From positions 7,653,001 to 7,717,000 of the forward strand of contig NZ_LT629750.1 of NCBI RefSeq assembly GCF_900105125.1: a stretch of 64,000 nucleotides of DNA, read 5' to 3'. The stretch is from Bradyrhizobium canariense (lineage in GTDB: Bacteria; Pseudomonadota; Alphaproteobacteria; Rhizobiales; Xanthobacteraceae). Position 1 is the stretch's first letter. The number at the start of each line of letters is the position of its first letter. Shown piece by piece: positions 35,709 to 47,043 of the stretch. Under the pieces are notes generated by a model. That model did not search any database and was not told where the DNA came from. It worked only from the letters and a program-made list of their open reading frames with translations. Position numbers and translations under genes: made by a program.

Positions 35709-37235
35709 TCACGGTTGCGGTTGTGGCGGCAGGGAGGCCAGCTTGCCGTCCGGCGTCCATCCGCCACCGAGCGCCTGGAACAGGCTGCTGGCGGCCAGAA
35801 GCTTGGTCAATCGCACCTGCGCCAGCGTGTTCTCGGCCGTGAGCAGGGTTTGCTGGGTCTGCAGCACCGTGATGAGGTTGACGGTGCCGGCGCGCAATTG
35901 CGTCTCGGAGACGTCGAAAGCCCGCTGCGAATTTTTCACGGCTTCGATCTGGAGCCGTTCCTGCCGGGTGAACTGCGCCAGCGCGACGAGGGCCTTCTCG
36001 ACATCGCTGAAGGCCGACAGCACCGCCTTGCGATAGGCCTGCAGGTTTTGCAGTTGCACGCCCTTGGCCTGCTTCAACTCGCTCTCGAGCAGGAAGCCGT
36101 CGAAGATCGGCTGGGTCAGTCCCGCGGATAGCGTGTAGAACCAGGCGCCCGGACCAAACAGCGAGGCAAGTGCGGCACTCTGCACGCCGGTCGTCGCCGT
36201 CAACTGGATCTGCGGAAAGAATGCGGCGCGCGCCGATTCGACGCTGAAATTGGAGGCGGCGAGCTGCGCCTCGGCCTGACGAACATCCGGCCGCTGATAG
36301 AGCAATTCGGAAGGAAGGCCGGGCGTCACGCGCGGAACGGAGATCGAGGTCAGCGTTCCGCCCTTGACGTTGAAGTTCGCGGGCGCGCGCGCCATCAGCA
36401 GCGCGAGCGCCACGATATTCTGCCTCAACGTCACTTCGAGCGGCGGGATCGCCGCGCGTTCGGTCGAGACCAGCGCTTCCTGTTGCGACAGGTCGAGCTG
36501 CGAGGCCGTTCCGCCGTTGAACTGCTGCTGGATCAGCGCCAGGATGCGCTCGGCGGCGGCGAGATTGCGGCGCGCGACCGCGAGTTCGTCCTGCGCGGCC
36601 AAAACCTGGAAGTAGGTGTTGGCAACCGTGACGATGGTGGTGAGCGTCACCACGTCGCGATTATACCGGGCCACTGTCGCGCTTTCTTCCGCTGCATAGA
36701 GCGTCGCGCGATTCTTGCCCCAGAAATCGATCATGTAGCTCGCGGTGAGGCCGGTGTTGAACTGGTTGAAGGTCGAGGCGCCGCCACCACTGCTGACACT
36801 GCCAAGCCCGCTGCTAGTGCTACTGCTACTGCCGCTCTGCGATCCGAAATGCTCGCGCTCGGCGGTCGCCGTGCCGGTCACCGATGGCAGCAGCGGAGCT
36901 CCCTGAACCCCGACCTGCGCATCGGCCTGGACGATCTGGGCCACGGCTACCGCGATGTCGAGGTTGAAGATCTGCGCCTGCTCCATCAGCGAGGTCAGTT
37001 CGGCGGAGCGGAATCCGCGCCACCAATCCAGCGCCGGGACGGCGGCATCAGGCGCGCGCGACGACGCTTCGTGATAGGCGGCTGGAACTTCGAGATTAAG
37101 TTCGGGGCGCTCGCTGCCGAGAATACAGCCCGACAATTCCGGCGCGAGCAGAAGCACGGCGAGGGCCGAGGCGATACGGACCTTGCCGCCGGATCGCGCA
37201 AACCAGAAGTGTGACTTCGGCGCAAGGTTACTCAT
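35709..37235 (-). CDS. Outer-membrane efflux lipoprotein (NodT/OprM type)
   Basis: 508 aa. A signal ending in the lipobox LSGC makes it a lipid-anchored outer-membrane channel of the TolC superfamily. It shows the two repeated OEP domains, with RPDVRQAEAQLAASNFSVES at the start of the second. A Ser/Gly-rich low-complexity insert (SGSSSSTSSGLGSVSSGGG) sits around residue 130-150, encoded by repeated trinucleotides near 36800. It is the channel partner for the MdtABC-type pump encoded just upstream and could also serve the other pumps in the window. Confidence 0.9.
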   Translation of the reverse strand: MSNLAPKSHFWFARSGGKVRIASALAVLLLAPELSGCILGSERPELNLEVPAAYHEASSRAPDAAVPALDWWRGFRSAELTSLMEQAQIFNLDIAVAVAQIVQADAQVGVQGAPLLPSVTGTATAEREHFGSQSGSSSSTSSGLGSVSSGGGASTFNQFNTGLTASYMIDFWGKNRATLYAAEESATVARYNRDVVTLTTIVTVANTYFQVLAAQDELAVARRNLAAAERILALIQQQFNGGTASQLDLSQQEALVSTERAAIPPLEVTLRQNIVALALLMARAPANFNVKGGTLTSISVPRVTPGLPSELLYQRPDVRQAEAQLAASNFSVESARAAFFPQIQLTATTGVQSAALASLFGPGAWFYTLSAGLTQPIFDGFLLESELKQAKGVQLQNLQAYRKAVLSAFSDVEKALVALAQFTRQERLQIEAVKNSQRAFDVSETQLRAGTVNLITVLQTQQTLLTAENTLAQVRLTKLLAASSLFQALGGGWTPDGKLASLPPQPQP

Positions 37236-37374
37236 GGGCCACCGGCTCGAGCTGCGACTTCAATTGTGTCCTGCGTTGCGGCGTCCGCAGAAAAGACATT
37301 GCTTCGATCCCCACATCGCACAGGGCTCGTTCAAGCGCTAGGCCTTTGCCTTTGATAGCCGTTGTTGTTGACAT

Positions 37375-40300
37375 CTATTCGCCCGGTTGCAGCCTGGCGA
37401 CCGGTGCCACACCCCTGAGCCTCTGGGCCCAGAGGCGGAAGCGATCCATGTACAGATAGATCACCGGGGTGGTGTAGAGCGTCAGCACCTGGCTGAGGAG
37501 AAGGCCGCCGACGATCGCAATGCCGAGCGGCTGGCGAAGTTCGCCGCCATCGCCCATGCCGATCGCAAGCGGAAGCGCGCCGAGCAGGGCGGCCATGGTC
37601 GTCATCATGATCGGCCGGAAGCGCAACAGGCAGGCCTCGTAGATCGCGTCAAAGGAGCTGAGGCCGCGCCCGCGCTCGGCCTCGAGCGCGAAATCGATCA
37701 TCATGATCGCATTCTTCTTCACGATGCCGATCAGCAGAATGACGCCGATCAGCGCCATGATGCTGAATTCGACGTGGAACGCCATCAGCGCCAGCAGGGC
37801 GCCGACGCCGGCGGACGGCAGGGTGGACAGGATCGTCAGCGGATGCACGTAGCTTTCATAGAGCACGCCGAGCACGATGTAGATCGTGACCAGCGCTGCC
37901 AGAATCAGGAAAGGCTGGTTGGCGAGCGAATCCTGGAACGCCTTCGCCGTGCCCTGGAAGGTGCCGCGAATCGTGGCGGGCACGCCGATCCGGTTCATGG
38001 TGGCATCGATGGTGGCGACGGCGGTGCTGAGCGAGACGTTGGGCGGCAGGTTGAATGAGATAGTGTTGGCGACCAGCAGGCCCTGATGATTGACGGCCAG
38101 CGGCGTCGCACCTTGCGTAAACTTCGCGACCGCGGACAGCGGAATCATGGTTTCCTGGTTGGTGGAAACGGCCGAGCCGGTCGAGGCCACGCCTTTGCCG
38201 GTGGCGCCGATCGAGTTGGTGGCGAGGTTGCGGGCGGCTTGCGCATTGGCGGAATTGGCCGAGGATGATTGCCCCGGCGCGGTGACGGTTCCCGCGACCG
38301 CATTGGTCGCCTGCGAGCCGCCGACCGAGGCGCCGGATGTGCTGACATAGACGTCCTTCAGCGTTTCCGGATTTTGCCAATATCGCGGCGCCACTTCCAT
38401 GATCACGTGATACTGGTTGCGGGCGACATAGATGGTCGAAACCTGGCGCTGGCCGAACGCGTCATAGAGCGTGTTGTCGATCTGGCTGACGGTGATGCCG
38501 AGCTGGGCGGCCGCGTCGCGGTCGATCACGAGGTCGGATTCAAGCCCCTTGTTCTGCTGGTCGCTATTGACGTCGGCGAGGTTGGGCTCTCGTTGCAGCG
38601 CCGCGGCGATCTTCGGCGACCACTCGTTGAGTTCCTCCAGCGTGGGACCCTGCAGCGTATATTGATACTGCGCGTTGCTGGCCCGGCCGCCGACGCGGAT
38701 GTCCTGCACCGCTTGCAGGAACAGGGTTGCGCCCGGCACGACTGCCATCTCGCGCCGCAGCCGCGCAATCACGCCGTCGGCGGAGACGTGGCGCTGGTTG
38801 AGCGGATACAGAGAGACGAACATGAAGCCGGAATTGGTCTGGCCGCCGCCGGTGAAACCGACGACCGCTTCAACGGCCGGGTCCTTTTTGATGATGGAGA
38901 CGAACTGCGCCAGCTTCTGCTGCATCAACTGAAACGAAATGCTTTGGTCGGCCTGGATCGAGCCGATCAGACGCCCGGTGTCCTGCTGCGGGAAGAAGCC
39001 TTTCGGGATGACGTCGTACAGGTAGAAATTGAGGCCGAAGACGACCGCGAGGATCAGCATCGTCGTCGCCGGATGCTTGAGCGCCGATGTCAGCGAGCGC
39101 CGATAGAGATTGAGCATTCCGTCGAAGAAGCGTTCGCTGATCTGATAGAGCCGTCCGTGCGGCCGGCCGGTCTCGCCGCGCAGCAAGACGGCGCACATCA
39201 TCGGCGTGGTCGCCAGCGAAACCGCAAGCGAGATCAGGATCGCGATCGAGATCGTCATCGCGAATTCACGGAACAGGCGGCCGACAATGCCGCCCATCAG
39301 CAGGATCGGGATGAAGACGGCGATCAGCGAGATGCTCATCGACAGCACGGTGAAGCCGACTTCGCTGGCCCCCTTCAGCGCGGCATCCAGCGGCGTCATC
39401 CCGTCCTCGATATGGCGGGTGATGTTTTCGAGCACCACGATGGCATCGTCGACGACGAAACCGGTTGCGACAGTGAGCGCCATCAGCGAAAGATTGTCGA
39501 GGCTGTAGCCCATCAGGTACATGGCGGCGAAGGTCGCGATCAGCGATACCGACACCGCGACCACAGGGATGAAGGTGGCGCGCAGGTTCCGCAGGAACGC
39601 GAACACCACGACGATGACCAGCAATACCGCAAGGATCAGGGTGCGTTCGACATCGCGCAGCGAGGTGCGAATGGTGGTCGAACGGTCGGCTGCCGCCTCG
39701 ACGTCGATAGCCGGGGAAATCGAAGCCCGCAGTTGCGGCATCAGCGCCATCACCCGATCCACGGTGCTGATGATGTTGGCGCCGGGTTGCCGATAGAGAA
39801 TGATCAGGACGGCCGGCTTGCCGTTGGCGAGACCGGAATTGCGCAGGTTTTCCACGCCGTCGGTAACCTCGCCGACATCGGAAAGATGCACCGGCGCGCC
39901 GTTTCGGTAGGCGACGATCAGCGATTGGTAATCGGCCGCCTTGTTGGCCTGGTCGTTGGAGTAAATCTGATAGCGCTGCTCGCCAACGTCGATCCCGCCC
40001 TTTGGACTGTGCGCATTGGCGCTCGACAGCGCGGCGCGCACGTCCTCCAGCCCGATGCCGTATTTGTAGATCGCCTGTGGAATGAGATCAACGCGCACCG
40101 CGGGCAGCGAACTGCCGCTGACGCCGACTTCGCCGATGCCCTCGACCTGCGACAGTTTTTGCGCCAGCACGGTCGATGCCGCGTCATAGAGGTCGCCGCG
40201 CGAGGCCGTGTCGGATGTCAGGGTCAGGATCAGGATCGGGGCGTCGGCCGGATTGACCTTTTTATAGGTCGGGTTGGACCGGAGGCTGGTCGGCAGATCG

Positions 40301-40650
40301 GCGCGGGCGGCGTTGATCGCGGCCTGCACGTCACGCGCGGCGCCGTCGATGTCGCGGTTCAGTCCGAACTGCAGGGTGATGCGGGTCGAGCCGACCGACG
40401 AAGATGAGGTCATCTCGGTGACGTCGGCGATCTGCCCGAGGTGGCGCTCGAGCGGGCTGGCCACCGTCGTGGCCACATCCTGTGGGCTGGCGCCCGGCAG
40501 GGTTGCCTGCACGGAAATGGTCGGGAAATCCACCTGCGGCAGCGGTGACACCGGCAGCTTGAAAAACGCCACGGCGCCCGCCGCCGCGAGTCCGAATGTC
40601 AGCAACGTCGTTGCGACCGGCCGGCGAATGAATGGTGTTGACGGGCCCAT
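37375..40650 (-). CDS. mdtC: RND efflux permease, MdtC type
   Basis: 1091 aa, second of two tandem permeases. The TM4 motif [14 protein letters not shown] keeps both aspartates. Residues about 775-840 form a low-complexity Ser/Ala/Asn/Thr-rich insert, with tracts such as [18 protein letters not shown], that accounts for the extra length over MdtB-type proteins (about 1030 aa). The insert lies in the second periplasmic (docking or porter) region. MdtB and MdtC form a mixed trimer in E. coli (known). The same is inferred here. It starts 18 bases downstream of the mdtB stop. Confidence 0.87.
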   Translation of the reverse strand: MGPSTPFIRRPVATTLLTFGLAAAGAVAFFKLPVSPLPQVDFPTISVQATLPGASPQDVATTVASPLERHLGQIADVTEMTSSSSVGSTRITLQFGLNRDIDGAARDVQAAINAARADLPTSLRSNPTYKKVNPADAPILILTLTSDTASRGDLYDAASTVLAQKLSQVEGIGEVGVSGSSLPAVRVDLIPQAIYKYGIGLEDVRAALSSANAHSPKGGIDVGEQRYQIYSNDQANKAADYQSLIVAYRNGAPVHLSDVGEVTDGVENLRNSGLANGKPAVLIILYRQPGANIISTVDRVMALMPQLRASISPAIDVEAAADRSTTIRTSLRDVERTLILAVLLVIVVVFAFLRNLRATFIPVVAVSVSLIATFAAMYLMGYSLDNLSLMALTVATGFVVDDAIVVLENITRHIEDGMTPLDAALKGASEVGFTVLSMSISLIAVFIPILLMGGIVGRLFREFAMTISIAILISLAVSLATTPMMCAVLLRGETGRPHGRLYQISERFFDGMLNLYRRSLTSALKHPATTMLILAVVFGLNFYLYDVIPKGFFPQQDTGRLIGSIQADQSISFQLMQQKLAQFVSIIKKDPAVEAVVGFTGGGQTNSGFMFVSLYPLNQRHVSADGVIARLRREMAVVPGATLFLQAVQDIRVGGRASNAQYQYTLQGPTLEELNEWSPKIAAALQREPNLADVNSDQQNKGLESDLVIDRDAAAQLGITVSQIDNTLYDAFGQRQVSTIYVARNQYHVIMEVAPRYWQNPETLKDVYVSTSGASVGGSQATNAVAGTVTAPGQSSSANSANAQAARNLATNSIGATGKGVASTGSAVSTNQETMIPLSAVAKFTQGATPLAVNHQGLLVANTISFNLPPNVSLSTAVATIDATMNRIGVPATIRGTFQGTAKAFQDSLANQPFLILAALVTIYIVLGVLYESYVHPLTILSTLPSAGVGALLALMAFHVEFSIMALIGVILLIGIVKKNAIMMIDFALEAERGRGLSSFDAIYEACLLRFRPIMMTTMAALLGALPLAIGMGDGGELRQPLGIAIVGGLLLSQVLTLYTTPVIYLYMDRFRLWAQRLRGVAPVARLQPGE

Positions 40651-40667
40651 TTCGGTTCAGCGTTCGT

Positions 40668-43600
40668 TCAATTGGTGGCCGGGCTGACGTCGCGCGAGCG
40701 TCCGGCAAAGCGCACGGCGAGGCGATCGAACCAGAGGTAGATCACCGGCGTCGTGAACAGCGTCAGCAACTGACTGACCAGGAGGCCGCCGACGATCGAA
40801 ATGCCGAGCGGGTGCCTCAATTCGGAGCCCGCGCCGGTGCCCAGCATCAGCGGCAGCGCGCCGAGCACCGCGGCCATCGTGGTCATCAGGATCGGCCTGA
40901 ACCGCAACAGGCAGGCCTGATAGATCGCCTCGCGCGGCGGCTTGCCCTCGTTGCGCTCGGCATCCAGCGCGAAGTCGATCATCATGATCGCGTTTTTCTT
41001 GACGATGCCGATCAGCAGGATGATGCCGATGATCGCCACGATCGTCAGATCGTTGCCGGCGGCCATCAGCGCCAGCAGCGCGCCGATGCCGGCGGAAGGC
41101 AGCGTCGACAGAATGGTGATCGGGTGGATGAAGCTCTCATAGAGCACGCCCAGCACGATATAGACGGTGACGATCGCAGCCAGGATCAGGAAGAGCTGAT
41201 TGGACAGCGACGACTGAAACGCCAGCGCGGCGCCCTGGAACGCGGTGATGACGCTGGCCGGCTGGCCGATATCGACCTGCGCCTGCTTGATCGCCGTCAC
41301 CGCCTCGCCAAGGGAGGCGCCGGGCGCCAGGTTGAAGGAGATCGTCGCCGCCGGGAATTGGCCGAGATGCGCGACCTGCAGCGGCGCGGTCTCCGTCCGC
41401 ATCTTGGCCATCACCGACAGCGGCACCGGCGTGCTGCCGACGGAGGAGGGCAGGTAGATCGACGACAGCGAATCCAGCGAGGTCTGCAATTTCGGATCGG
41501 CTTCAAGGATGACGCGGTACTGGTTTGAATTGGTGAAGATCGTGGAGACGATGCGCTGGCCGTAGGAATCGTAGAGCGCATTGTCGATCGTGGCGGGCGT
41601 GATCCCGAAACGGGCGGCCTGGTTGCGGTCGATATCGACGAACACCGAAAGCCCATATGCCGATATATCGCTGGTTACGTCGGCGAATTGCGGGAGCTGG
41701 TTGAGCTTGTCGACAAGTTTCGGCGCCCACTCGTTGAGTTGCGCGGGATCGGAATCCTCGAGGACGAACTGGTATTGGGTGCGGCTGACGGTGCCCTCGA
41801 TCGTCAGGTCCTGAACCGGCTGCATGTAGAGGGTGATGCCGGTCAGCGAGGCCGTCGCGTCCTTGATGCGCTGCATGATCGTCGCGATGCCGGATTTGCG
41901 CTGATCATACGGCTTGAGGTTGATCAGGATGCGTCCGCTGTTGAGCGTGGTGTTGGTCCCGTCCACGCCGATGAACGACGACAGGCTCTCGACTTCGGGG
42001 TCTTTCAGGATGACGCTGGCCAGCTGCTGCTGCCGTTCCGCCATCGCTGCATAGGAAACCGACTGCGGCGCTTCGGAGATCGCCTGGATCACGCCGGTGT
42101 CCTGAAGCGGGAAGAACCCCTTGGGAATCACGATGTAGAGGAACGCGGTCAGCGCGAAGGTGCCGAGCGCGATGAAAAGCACGAAGGTCTGGCGATCGAG
42201 CACCCAATTGAGCGCATGACCATAGAGCTCGATGATGCGGTCGAACCCTTCGCGGCTGTAGCGCTGGAACGCGTTCTCATGCGCTTCGGATTCGGGCTTG
42301 AGCAGCTTGGCGCAGGCCATCGGCACCAGCGTCAGCGACACCACGGCCGAGATCAGGATCGTGACCGACAGCGTGATGGCGAATTCCCGGAACAGCCGGC
42401 CGACCACGTCTCCCATGAACAACAACGGGATCAGCACCGCGATCAGCGACACCGTCAGCGAAATGATGGTGAAGCCGATCTGCTGGGAGCCTTTAAGCGC
42501 GGCTTGCAGCGGCTGTTCGCCCTCTTCGATGTAGCGCGAGATATTCTCGATCACGACGATGGCGTCGTCGACCACGAAACCGGTGGCGATGGTCAGCGCC
42601 ATCAGCGAAAGATTGTTGAGACTGAAGCCAAACAGGTACATGGCGCCGAGCGTGCCGACCAGCGATAGCGGCACCGACAGGCTCGGGATCAACGTGGCGC
42701 GCGCGTTGCGCAGGAACACGAAGATCACCAGCACCACGAGCAACACGGCGAGCGACAGTTCGAACTCCACATCCTCCACCGAGGCGCGGATGGTCACGGT
42801 GCGGTCGGTCAGAACGTCGAGGTCGATTGCGGAGGGCAATGAGGCCTGCAATTGCGGCAGCAGCGATTTGATGCCCTGGACCACCGAGATGACGTTGGCG
42901 CCGGGCTGCCGCTGGACATTGAGAATGATCGCCGGCGTCTCGTTCATCCAGGCGCCGAGCTTGTCGTTCTCGGCGGCGTCGACGACGTCGCCGACATCGC
43001 TGAGGCGGACCGGCGAGCCGTTCTTGTAGGCGACGATCAGCGACTTGTAGTCGGCGGCGTTCTTGATCTGATCATTGGCGTTGATGGTGTAGGCGCGCAT
43101 CGCGCCGTCGAAATTGCCCTTCGGCGTGTTGATATTGGCGTTGCCGAGCGTGGTCCTGAGATCGTCGATGTTCAGCCCGTAAGCCGCGAGCTTGCGGATG
43201 TCGGCCTGGATCCGCACCGCCGGCCGCTGGCCGCCCGAAAGGCTGACAAGGCCGACGCCGGGAAGCTGCGAGATCTTCTGCGCCAGGCGCGTATTAACGA
43301 AGTCCTCGACCTGCGTCAGCGGCATGGTTTTCGACGTCAATCCCAACGTCAGGATCGGCGCGTCGGCCGGGTTGACCTTGGCGTAGATCGGCGGCGCCGG
43401 AAGATCGGAGGGCAGCAGATTGCCCGCGGCGTTGATCGCGGCCTGCACCTCCTGCTCGGCGACGTCGAGCGAGATGGAAAGCCCGAACTGCAGCGTGATG
43501 ACGGATGCGCCGGCCGAACTCACCGAGCTCATCTGGTTGAGATTCGGCATCTGGCCGAACTGCACTTCCAGCGGCGCGGTCACCGACGACGTCATCACGT

Positions 43601-43769
43601 CGGGACTGGCGCCGGGATAGAAGGTCTGCACCTGGATGGTCGGATAATCCACCTCGGGCAGCGCGGCCACGGGAAGGAACTTAAACGCCAGCATGCCGGA
43701 CAGCATGATGGCGATCATCAGCAATGTTGTCGCCACCGGCCGTAAGATGAACGGCTGGGAGGGACTCAT
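40668..43769 (-). CDS. mdtB: RND efflux permease, MdtB type
   Basis: 1033 aa, normal length. It starts with the [19 protein letters not shown] helix. TM4 carries [14 protein letters not shown]. It overlaps the adaptor gene by four bases (ATGA at 43766-43769), so translation is coupled. In E. coli the MdtABC pump exports novobiocin and bile salts under BaeSR control. No BaeSR-like two-component genes are visible here. The symbol follows overall layout (adaptor plus two permeases) rather than a search. Confidence 0.88.
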   Translation of the reverse strand: MSPSQPFILRPVATTLLMIAIMLSGMLAFKFLPVAALPEVDYPTIQVQTFYPGASPDVMTSSVTAPLEVQFGQMPNLNQMSSVSSAGASVITLQFGLSISLDVAEQEVQAAINAAGNLLPSDLPAPPIYAKVNPADAPILTLGLTSKTMPLTQVEDFVNTRLAQKISQLPGVGLVSLSGGQRPAVRIQADIRKLAAYGLNIDDLRTTLGNANINTPKGNFDGAMRAYTINANDQIKNAADYKSLIVAYKNGSPVRLSDVGDVVDAAENDKLGAWMNETPAIILNVQRQPGANVISVVQGIKSLLPQLQASLPSAIDLDVLTDRTVTIRASVEDVEFELSLAVLLVVLVIFVFLRNARATLIPSLSVPLSLVGTLGAMYLFGFSLNNLSLMALTIATGFVVDDAIVVIENISRYIEEGEQPLQAALKGSQQIGFTIISLTVSLIAVLIPLLFMGDVVGRLFREFAITLSVTILISAVVSLTLVPMACAKLLKPESEAHENAFQRYSREGFDRIIELYGHALNWVLDRQTFVLFIALGTFALTAFLYIVIPKGFFPLQDTGVIQAISEAPQSVSYAAMAERQQQLASVILKDPEVESLSSFIGVDGTNTTLNSGRILINLKPYDQRKSGIATIMQRIKDATASLTGITLYMQPVQDLTIEGTVSRTQYQFVLEDSDPAQLNEWAPKLVDKLNQLPQFADVTSDISAYGLSVFVDIDRNQAARFGITPATIDNALYDSYGQRIVSTIFTNSNQYRVILEADPKLQTSLDSLSSIYLPSSVGSTPVPLSVMAKMRTETAPLQVAHLGQFPAATISFNLAPGASLGEAVTAIKQAQVDIGQPASVITAFQGAALAFQSSLSNQLFLILAAIVTVYIVLGVLYESFIHPITILSTLPSAGIGALLALMAAGNDLTIVAIIGIILLIGIVKKNAIMMIDFALDAERNEGKPPREAIYQACLLRFRPILMTTMAAVLGALPLMLGTGAGSELRHPLGISIVGGLLVSQLLTLFTTPVIYLWFDRLAVRFAGRSRDVSPATN

Positions 43770-45121
43770 TGCTTTTGTCCGCTATCTTGTTTTTGTTCGC
43801 CTTCCGGATGCCGTCTCTTGCCGCCTTTTCCGGCTCCAGGAGTTGATCCGGGAGTTGCACCAGGCGTCGCTCCGGCGCCGGCCGGCTGCACGTTGGTATC
43901 GGCCTCCGCGCGCACATTGATCTTGGCGCCATCGCGCAGCTTGTCGGCGCCATCGACGACGATGCGATCGCCGGGCTGCAGCCCCGATTTGACTTCCACG
44001 CGGTCGCCATCGGTCACGCCGAGGTCGATCTTGCGGACCGAGACGGTGTCATCGGCGTTGACCAGGTAGACGAACGTGCCGGGCACGCCGCGCTGGACGC
44101 CCGCCGTCGGCATCGTGGTGACGCCCTTGTGGGTGTCGAGCAGCAGGCGGATGTTCACGAACTGGTTCGGATAGAGCGCCTCGTTCTCGTTGGGAAACTG
44201 CGCGCGCAGCTTGATCGTTCCGGTGGTCGGATCGATCTGGCTGTCGAAGGTCTGCAAGGTGCCGTCGGCGATCTTGGTGGCGCCGCCACGATCAAGCGCG
44301 GTCGCAGGCAGCACGGCGCCATCCTGGAGACGTTTCGAAATCGGCTGCAAATTGTCTTCCGGCACCGTGAACAGCACGCTGATCGGCTTCAACTGCGTGA
44401 TGACCACAAGACCGGTGGCATCGCCCGGCGTGACATAGTTGCCCTGATCGACCTGACGCAATCCGACGCGACCGTCGAGCGGCGACAGGATGCGGCAATA
44501 ATTCAAGTTGACCTCGGCGGCCCTCACGGCAGCGCGGTCGGCTTCCACCGTGCCCTGATCCTGCGCGACCAGCGCGACCTGGGTATCCAGCGTCTGACGC
44601 GGCACCGCATTCTGTGCCGCCAGCCCCTGATAGCGCGCCAGATCGACTTGCGCGCCTTTCAGCAGCGCTTCGTCGCGCGCGAGATTTCCCTTCGCTTGAT
44701 TCAACGCGGCTTCGTATGGCCTCGGATCGATCTCCGCGATCAGATCGCCTTTCTTGACCTCATCGCCTTCCTTGAAATCGATCTTCATCAGATAGCCGCT
44801 GATCTGGCTTCTGATTGTCACCGTCGCCAGCGACGTGACCGTGCCAAGGGCGTTGAGATTGATTCCAATGTCGCCTTTGCCGACAACTTCCGGCACGATC
44901 GACATCGGCCCGGCATTGCGGCCGCGTCCGCCGCCCGCCTGCTCCGGCGCGCTCTGCTGCTTGCTCCACCAGACGATGCCGGCAACGATCAGCAGCAACA
45001 CAAGGCAGGTCAGCACAAAGCGATAGCCCGACCGAGGCTTGACGACTGGCGGAGCGCCAGCCGGAGAGGGAACCGCCCGCTGAGGGGGCGCTTCCTGAGG
45101 AGGTTTCACGGGTTGGTTCAT
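43766..45121 (-). CDS. mdtA: RND efflux adaptor, MdtA type
   Basis: 451 aa. A cytoplasmic Pro-rich start is followed by one membrane anchor ([18 protein letters not shown]), then the lipoyl halves, coiled-coil hairpin and barrel of the HlyD/AcrA family ([20 protein letters not shown]). It is anchored by a helix, unlike the lipoprotein adaptor at 2828. The C-terminus is low complexity: a Gly/Ala/Pro repeat with [16 protein letters not shown], then a charged tail. It heads the leftward operon mdtA-mdtB-mdtC-outer-membrane factor. A 10-bp inverted repeat lies about 70-120 bases upstream. Confidence 0.9.
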   Translation of the reverse strand: MNQPVKPPQEAPPQRAVPSPAGAPPVVKPRSGYRFVLTCLVLLLIVAGIVWWSKQQSAPEQAGGGRGRNAGPMSIVPEVVGKGDIGINLNALGTVTSLATVTIRSQISGYLMKIDFKEGDEVKKGDLIAEIDPRPYEAALNQAKGNLARDEALLKGAQVDLARYQGLAAQNAVPRQTLDTQVALVAQDQGTVEADRAAVRAAEVNLNYCRILSPLDGRVGLRQVDQGNYVTPGDATGLVVITQLKPISVLFTVPEDNLQPISKRLQDGAVLPATALDRGGATKIADGTLQTFDSQIDPTTGTIKLRAQFPNENEALYPNQFVNIRLLLDTHKGVTTMPTAGVQRGVPGTFVYLVNADDTVSVRKIDLGVTDGDRVEVKSGLQPGDRIVVDGADKLRDGAKINVRAEADTNVQPAGAGATPGATPGSTPGAGKGGKRRHPEGEQKQDSGQKQ

Positions 45122-45188
45122 GAACGTTCCATTGCCGAACCGTCGCTCATTTTCAGGCCTCTCATTGCGTGACCTGTCGTGGGTATGA

Positions 45189-45239
45189 ATCGTTCAAACT
45201 GAGCGTGACGGGCCGATCATTTTAGGCGTTTTGAACGAT
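45189..45239. promoter_or_regulatory. Inverted repeat upstream of the mdtABC-type operon
   Basis: ATCGTTCAAA (45189-45198) and TTTGAACGAT (45230-45239) are perfect inverted copies with centres about 41 bases apart, roughly four helix turns. The site lies 68-118 bases before the adaptor start. It could be an operator for an unlinked repressor of the pump. This is inference from position and symmetry. Confidence 0.5.
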
Positions 45240-45335
45240 ATCTCGCAACCGCCCCCGGAGCAAAGAAGTACACTTCCAGCAGGGACTTATCGCATTAATA
45301 ATCGGAAAGAATCATAGGCCTATCCTACACAACCA

Positions 45336-45356
45336 GCCGCTCAAGCGGCGTTTTTT
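45336..45356 (+). terminator. Orphan intrinsic terminator on the plus strand
   Basis: GCCGC (45336-45340) pairs with GCGGC (45345-45349) around TCAA, followed by G and six T residues (45351-45356). No plus-strand gene ends upstream; the nearest genes on both sides read leftward. It may end a short plus-strand RNA starting within 45122-45335. The rest of this 326-base gene-free stretch holds the inverted repeat described separately. Confidence 0.55.
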
Positions 45357-45447
45357 CGCAGAGATTGCAGGCCTTGCGCGACCGAAAAACCACAGTTTCA
45401 CAAAAACCTCAGTTTAGTGTGATCCGGCGCGCCCGAGGTTCACTTAT

Positions 45448-47043
45448 TCATTGCTGAGGAGACCGCGCGTTTGGTGCGGAAGTCGGCCGGCTGGAGCGTG
45501 TATCCGCGGTTTGCGTTGGCCGGCCCGCGAACGGAATCAGCATCAATCCGAACAGCGCCACGCAGGCCAGCAACGCCCATGCTTCGTTGGTGCTGAGCGC
45601 AAACGCGGCCTTCTCGACCATGGGGCGGACATACGCTTCGACGGTCGCGTCCGACACGTCGGGAGGGCGGTGGGTGAACAGATGCACATCAAGCCCGATC
45701 GCCCGCGCCGCGGTGATGTCGCCTGCGATCAACCGATCGCGCAGTGCTTCGGCGTGTCCCGCCGTGCGTCCATAGAGGATGGTGTCGATCAATGCGATGC
45801 CGATGGCTCCGCCGAGGTTTCGCATCAGGTTGAACAGGCCGCTCGCATCAGGCACCTGCGCGGCCGTCAAGGCGCCGAGTGCCAGTCGGGTCGGCGGCAG
45901 CAGGCAGAACATGATGGCGATGCCGCGCAACACCTGCGGCCAGAACATCTCGTCGAAATCCGCAATGCGGCTTTGAAATGCGCTGCAGCCTAGTCCGAGC
46001 GCGAACAGGCCAAACCCCATGGCCGACAGCCAGCGCGGATCGCATCGGCTTTCCAGCGCGCCGGCAACCGGCGCGGTGATGAGTTGCGCAACGCCCGTGA
46101 CCAGCATGATGGTGCCGATCTCGAAGGCATCGTGACGGCGCACATAAGCGAGGAACACCGGCATCAGATAGACCGAACCGAACAGGCCGACGCCGAGGCA
46201 GAAACTCAAGGCGCAGCCGATCGCAAACGCGCGCGTGCCCAGCGTCGACAGTTCGACGATGGGGTGCGCGGCCTTCAGTGTCCGGCGCGCGAAGACGATC
46301 GCTGCGGCTGCGCTCGTTACGAACAGGATGGAGTTCACCGGAGAAAGCCACCCCTGTTGCGGCGCTTGCTTCAGCGCGATCTCGAGACTCGAAAGCGCGA
46401 CGACCATCAGCCCGAGAGAATATCCGTCGAGCGTCGCGAGGTCGGAAAGATTAGGTTTGTCGCGCGGCAGCAGGAACGGCGTGGCGCTGGCGGCGATCAC
46501 GCCGGGAATGACGTTGATCAGGAACAGCCAGTGCCATGAGAAGGTCTCGGTAATCCAGCCGCCGACCACAGGGCCGACCGTCGGCGCCAGCACCGCCATG
46601 ATGCCGGCCATCGTGGTGGCGATCGGGTGCAGGCGGAGCGGAAACAGCAGGAACACGGCGGAGAACACCGCCGGGATCAGCGTGCCGCCGGCAAAGCCCT
46701 GCAGCACGCGGAAACAGATCAGCATCGAAAAGCTGCCGCTGAACGCGCAGCCGATCGAGGCCAAGGTGAACAGGCTGATGGCCGATACGAACAGCCATCG
46801 CAATGTCAGCACGCGTGTCAACCATCCCGTCAGCGGGATCGCGATGATCTCGGCGATCAGATACGCCGTCTGAATCCAGCTCATCGCGTCCTGCGAGATC
46901 GCAAGCACATGCTGGATCGTGGGCAGCGACGTCGCGACGACCTGGATGTCGAGAATCGCCATGAACATGCCGAGGCACATCAGCACGAAGCCGAGCCATG
47001 TGGCGGCACGCGGCGCGTCTGTCTCGATCGGCCGTTCGTTCAT
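45448..47043 (-). CDS. MFS exporter, DHA2 (EmrB/QacA) family
   Basis: 531 aa with about 14 membrane segments, the DHA2 layout. Recognisable parts are GMFMAILDIQVVATSLPTIQ in TM1, LTGWLTRVLTLRWLFV in the loop 2-3 region and APTVGPVVGGWITETFSWHW in TM5 (motif C of antiporters). It overlaps the ICMT-like gene by four bases (ATGA), so it belongs to the polyketide synthase operon and may export that product or an intermediate. EmrB-type pumps usually need an EmrA adaptor, which is absent here. Confidence 0.9.
   Translation of the reverse strand: MNERPIETDAPRAATWLGFVLMCLGMFMAILDIQVVATSLPTIQHVLAISQDAMSWIQTAYLIAEIIAIPLTGWLTRVLTLRWLFVSAISLFTLASIGCAFSGSFSMLICFRVLQGFAGGTLIPAVFSAVFLLFPLRLHPIATTMAGIMAVLAPTVGPVVGGWITETFSWHWLFLINVIPGVIAASATPFLLPRDKPNLSDLATLDGYSLGLMVVALSSLEIALKQAPQQGWLSPVNSILFVTSAAAAIVFARRTLKAAHPIVELSTLGTRAFAIGCALSFCLGVGLFGSVYLMPVFLAYVRRHDAFEIGTIMLVTGVAQLITAPVAGALESRCDPRWLSAMGFGLFALGLGCSAFQSRIADFDEMFWPQVLRGIAIMFCLLPPTRLALGALTAAQVPDASGLFNLMRNLGGAIGIALIDTILYGRTAGHAEALRDRLIAGDITAARAIGLDVHLFTHRPPDVSDATVEAYVRPMVEKAAFALSTNEAWALLACVALFGLMLIPFAGRPTQTADTRSSRPTSAPNARSPQQ

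Noticed and set aside
38269-40407. A 712-codon plus-strand frame opposite mdtC
   Set aside because: Composition is the Arg/Asp/His-rich pattern of shadow frames, and the permease on the other strand explains the region.
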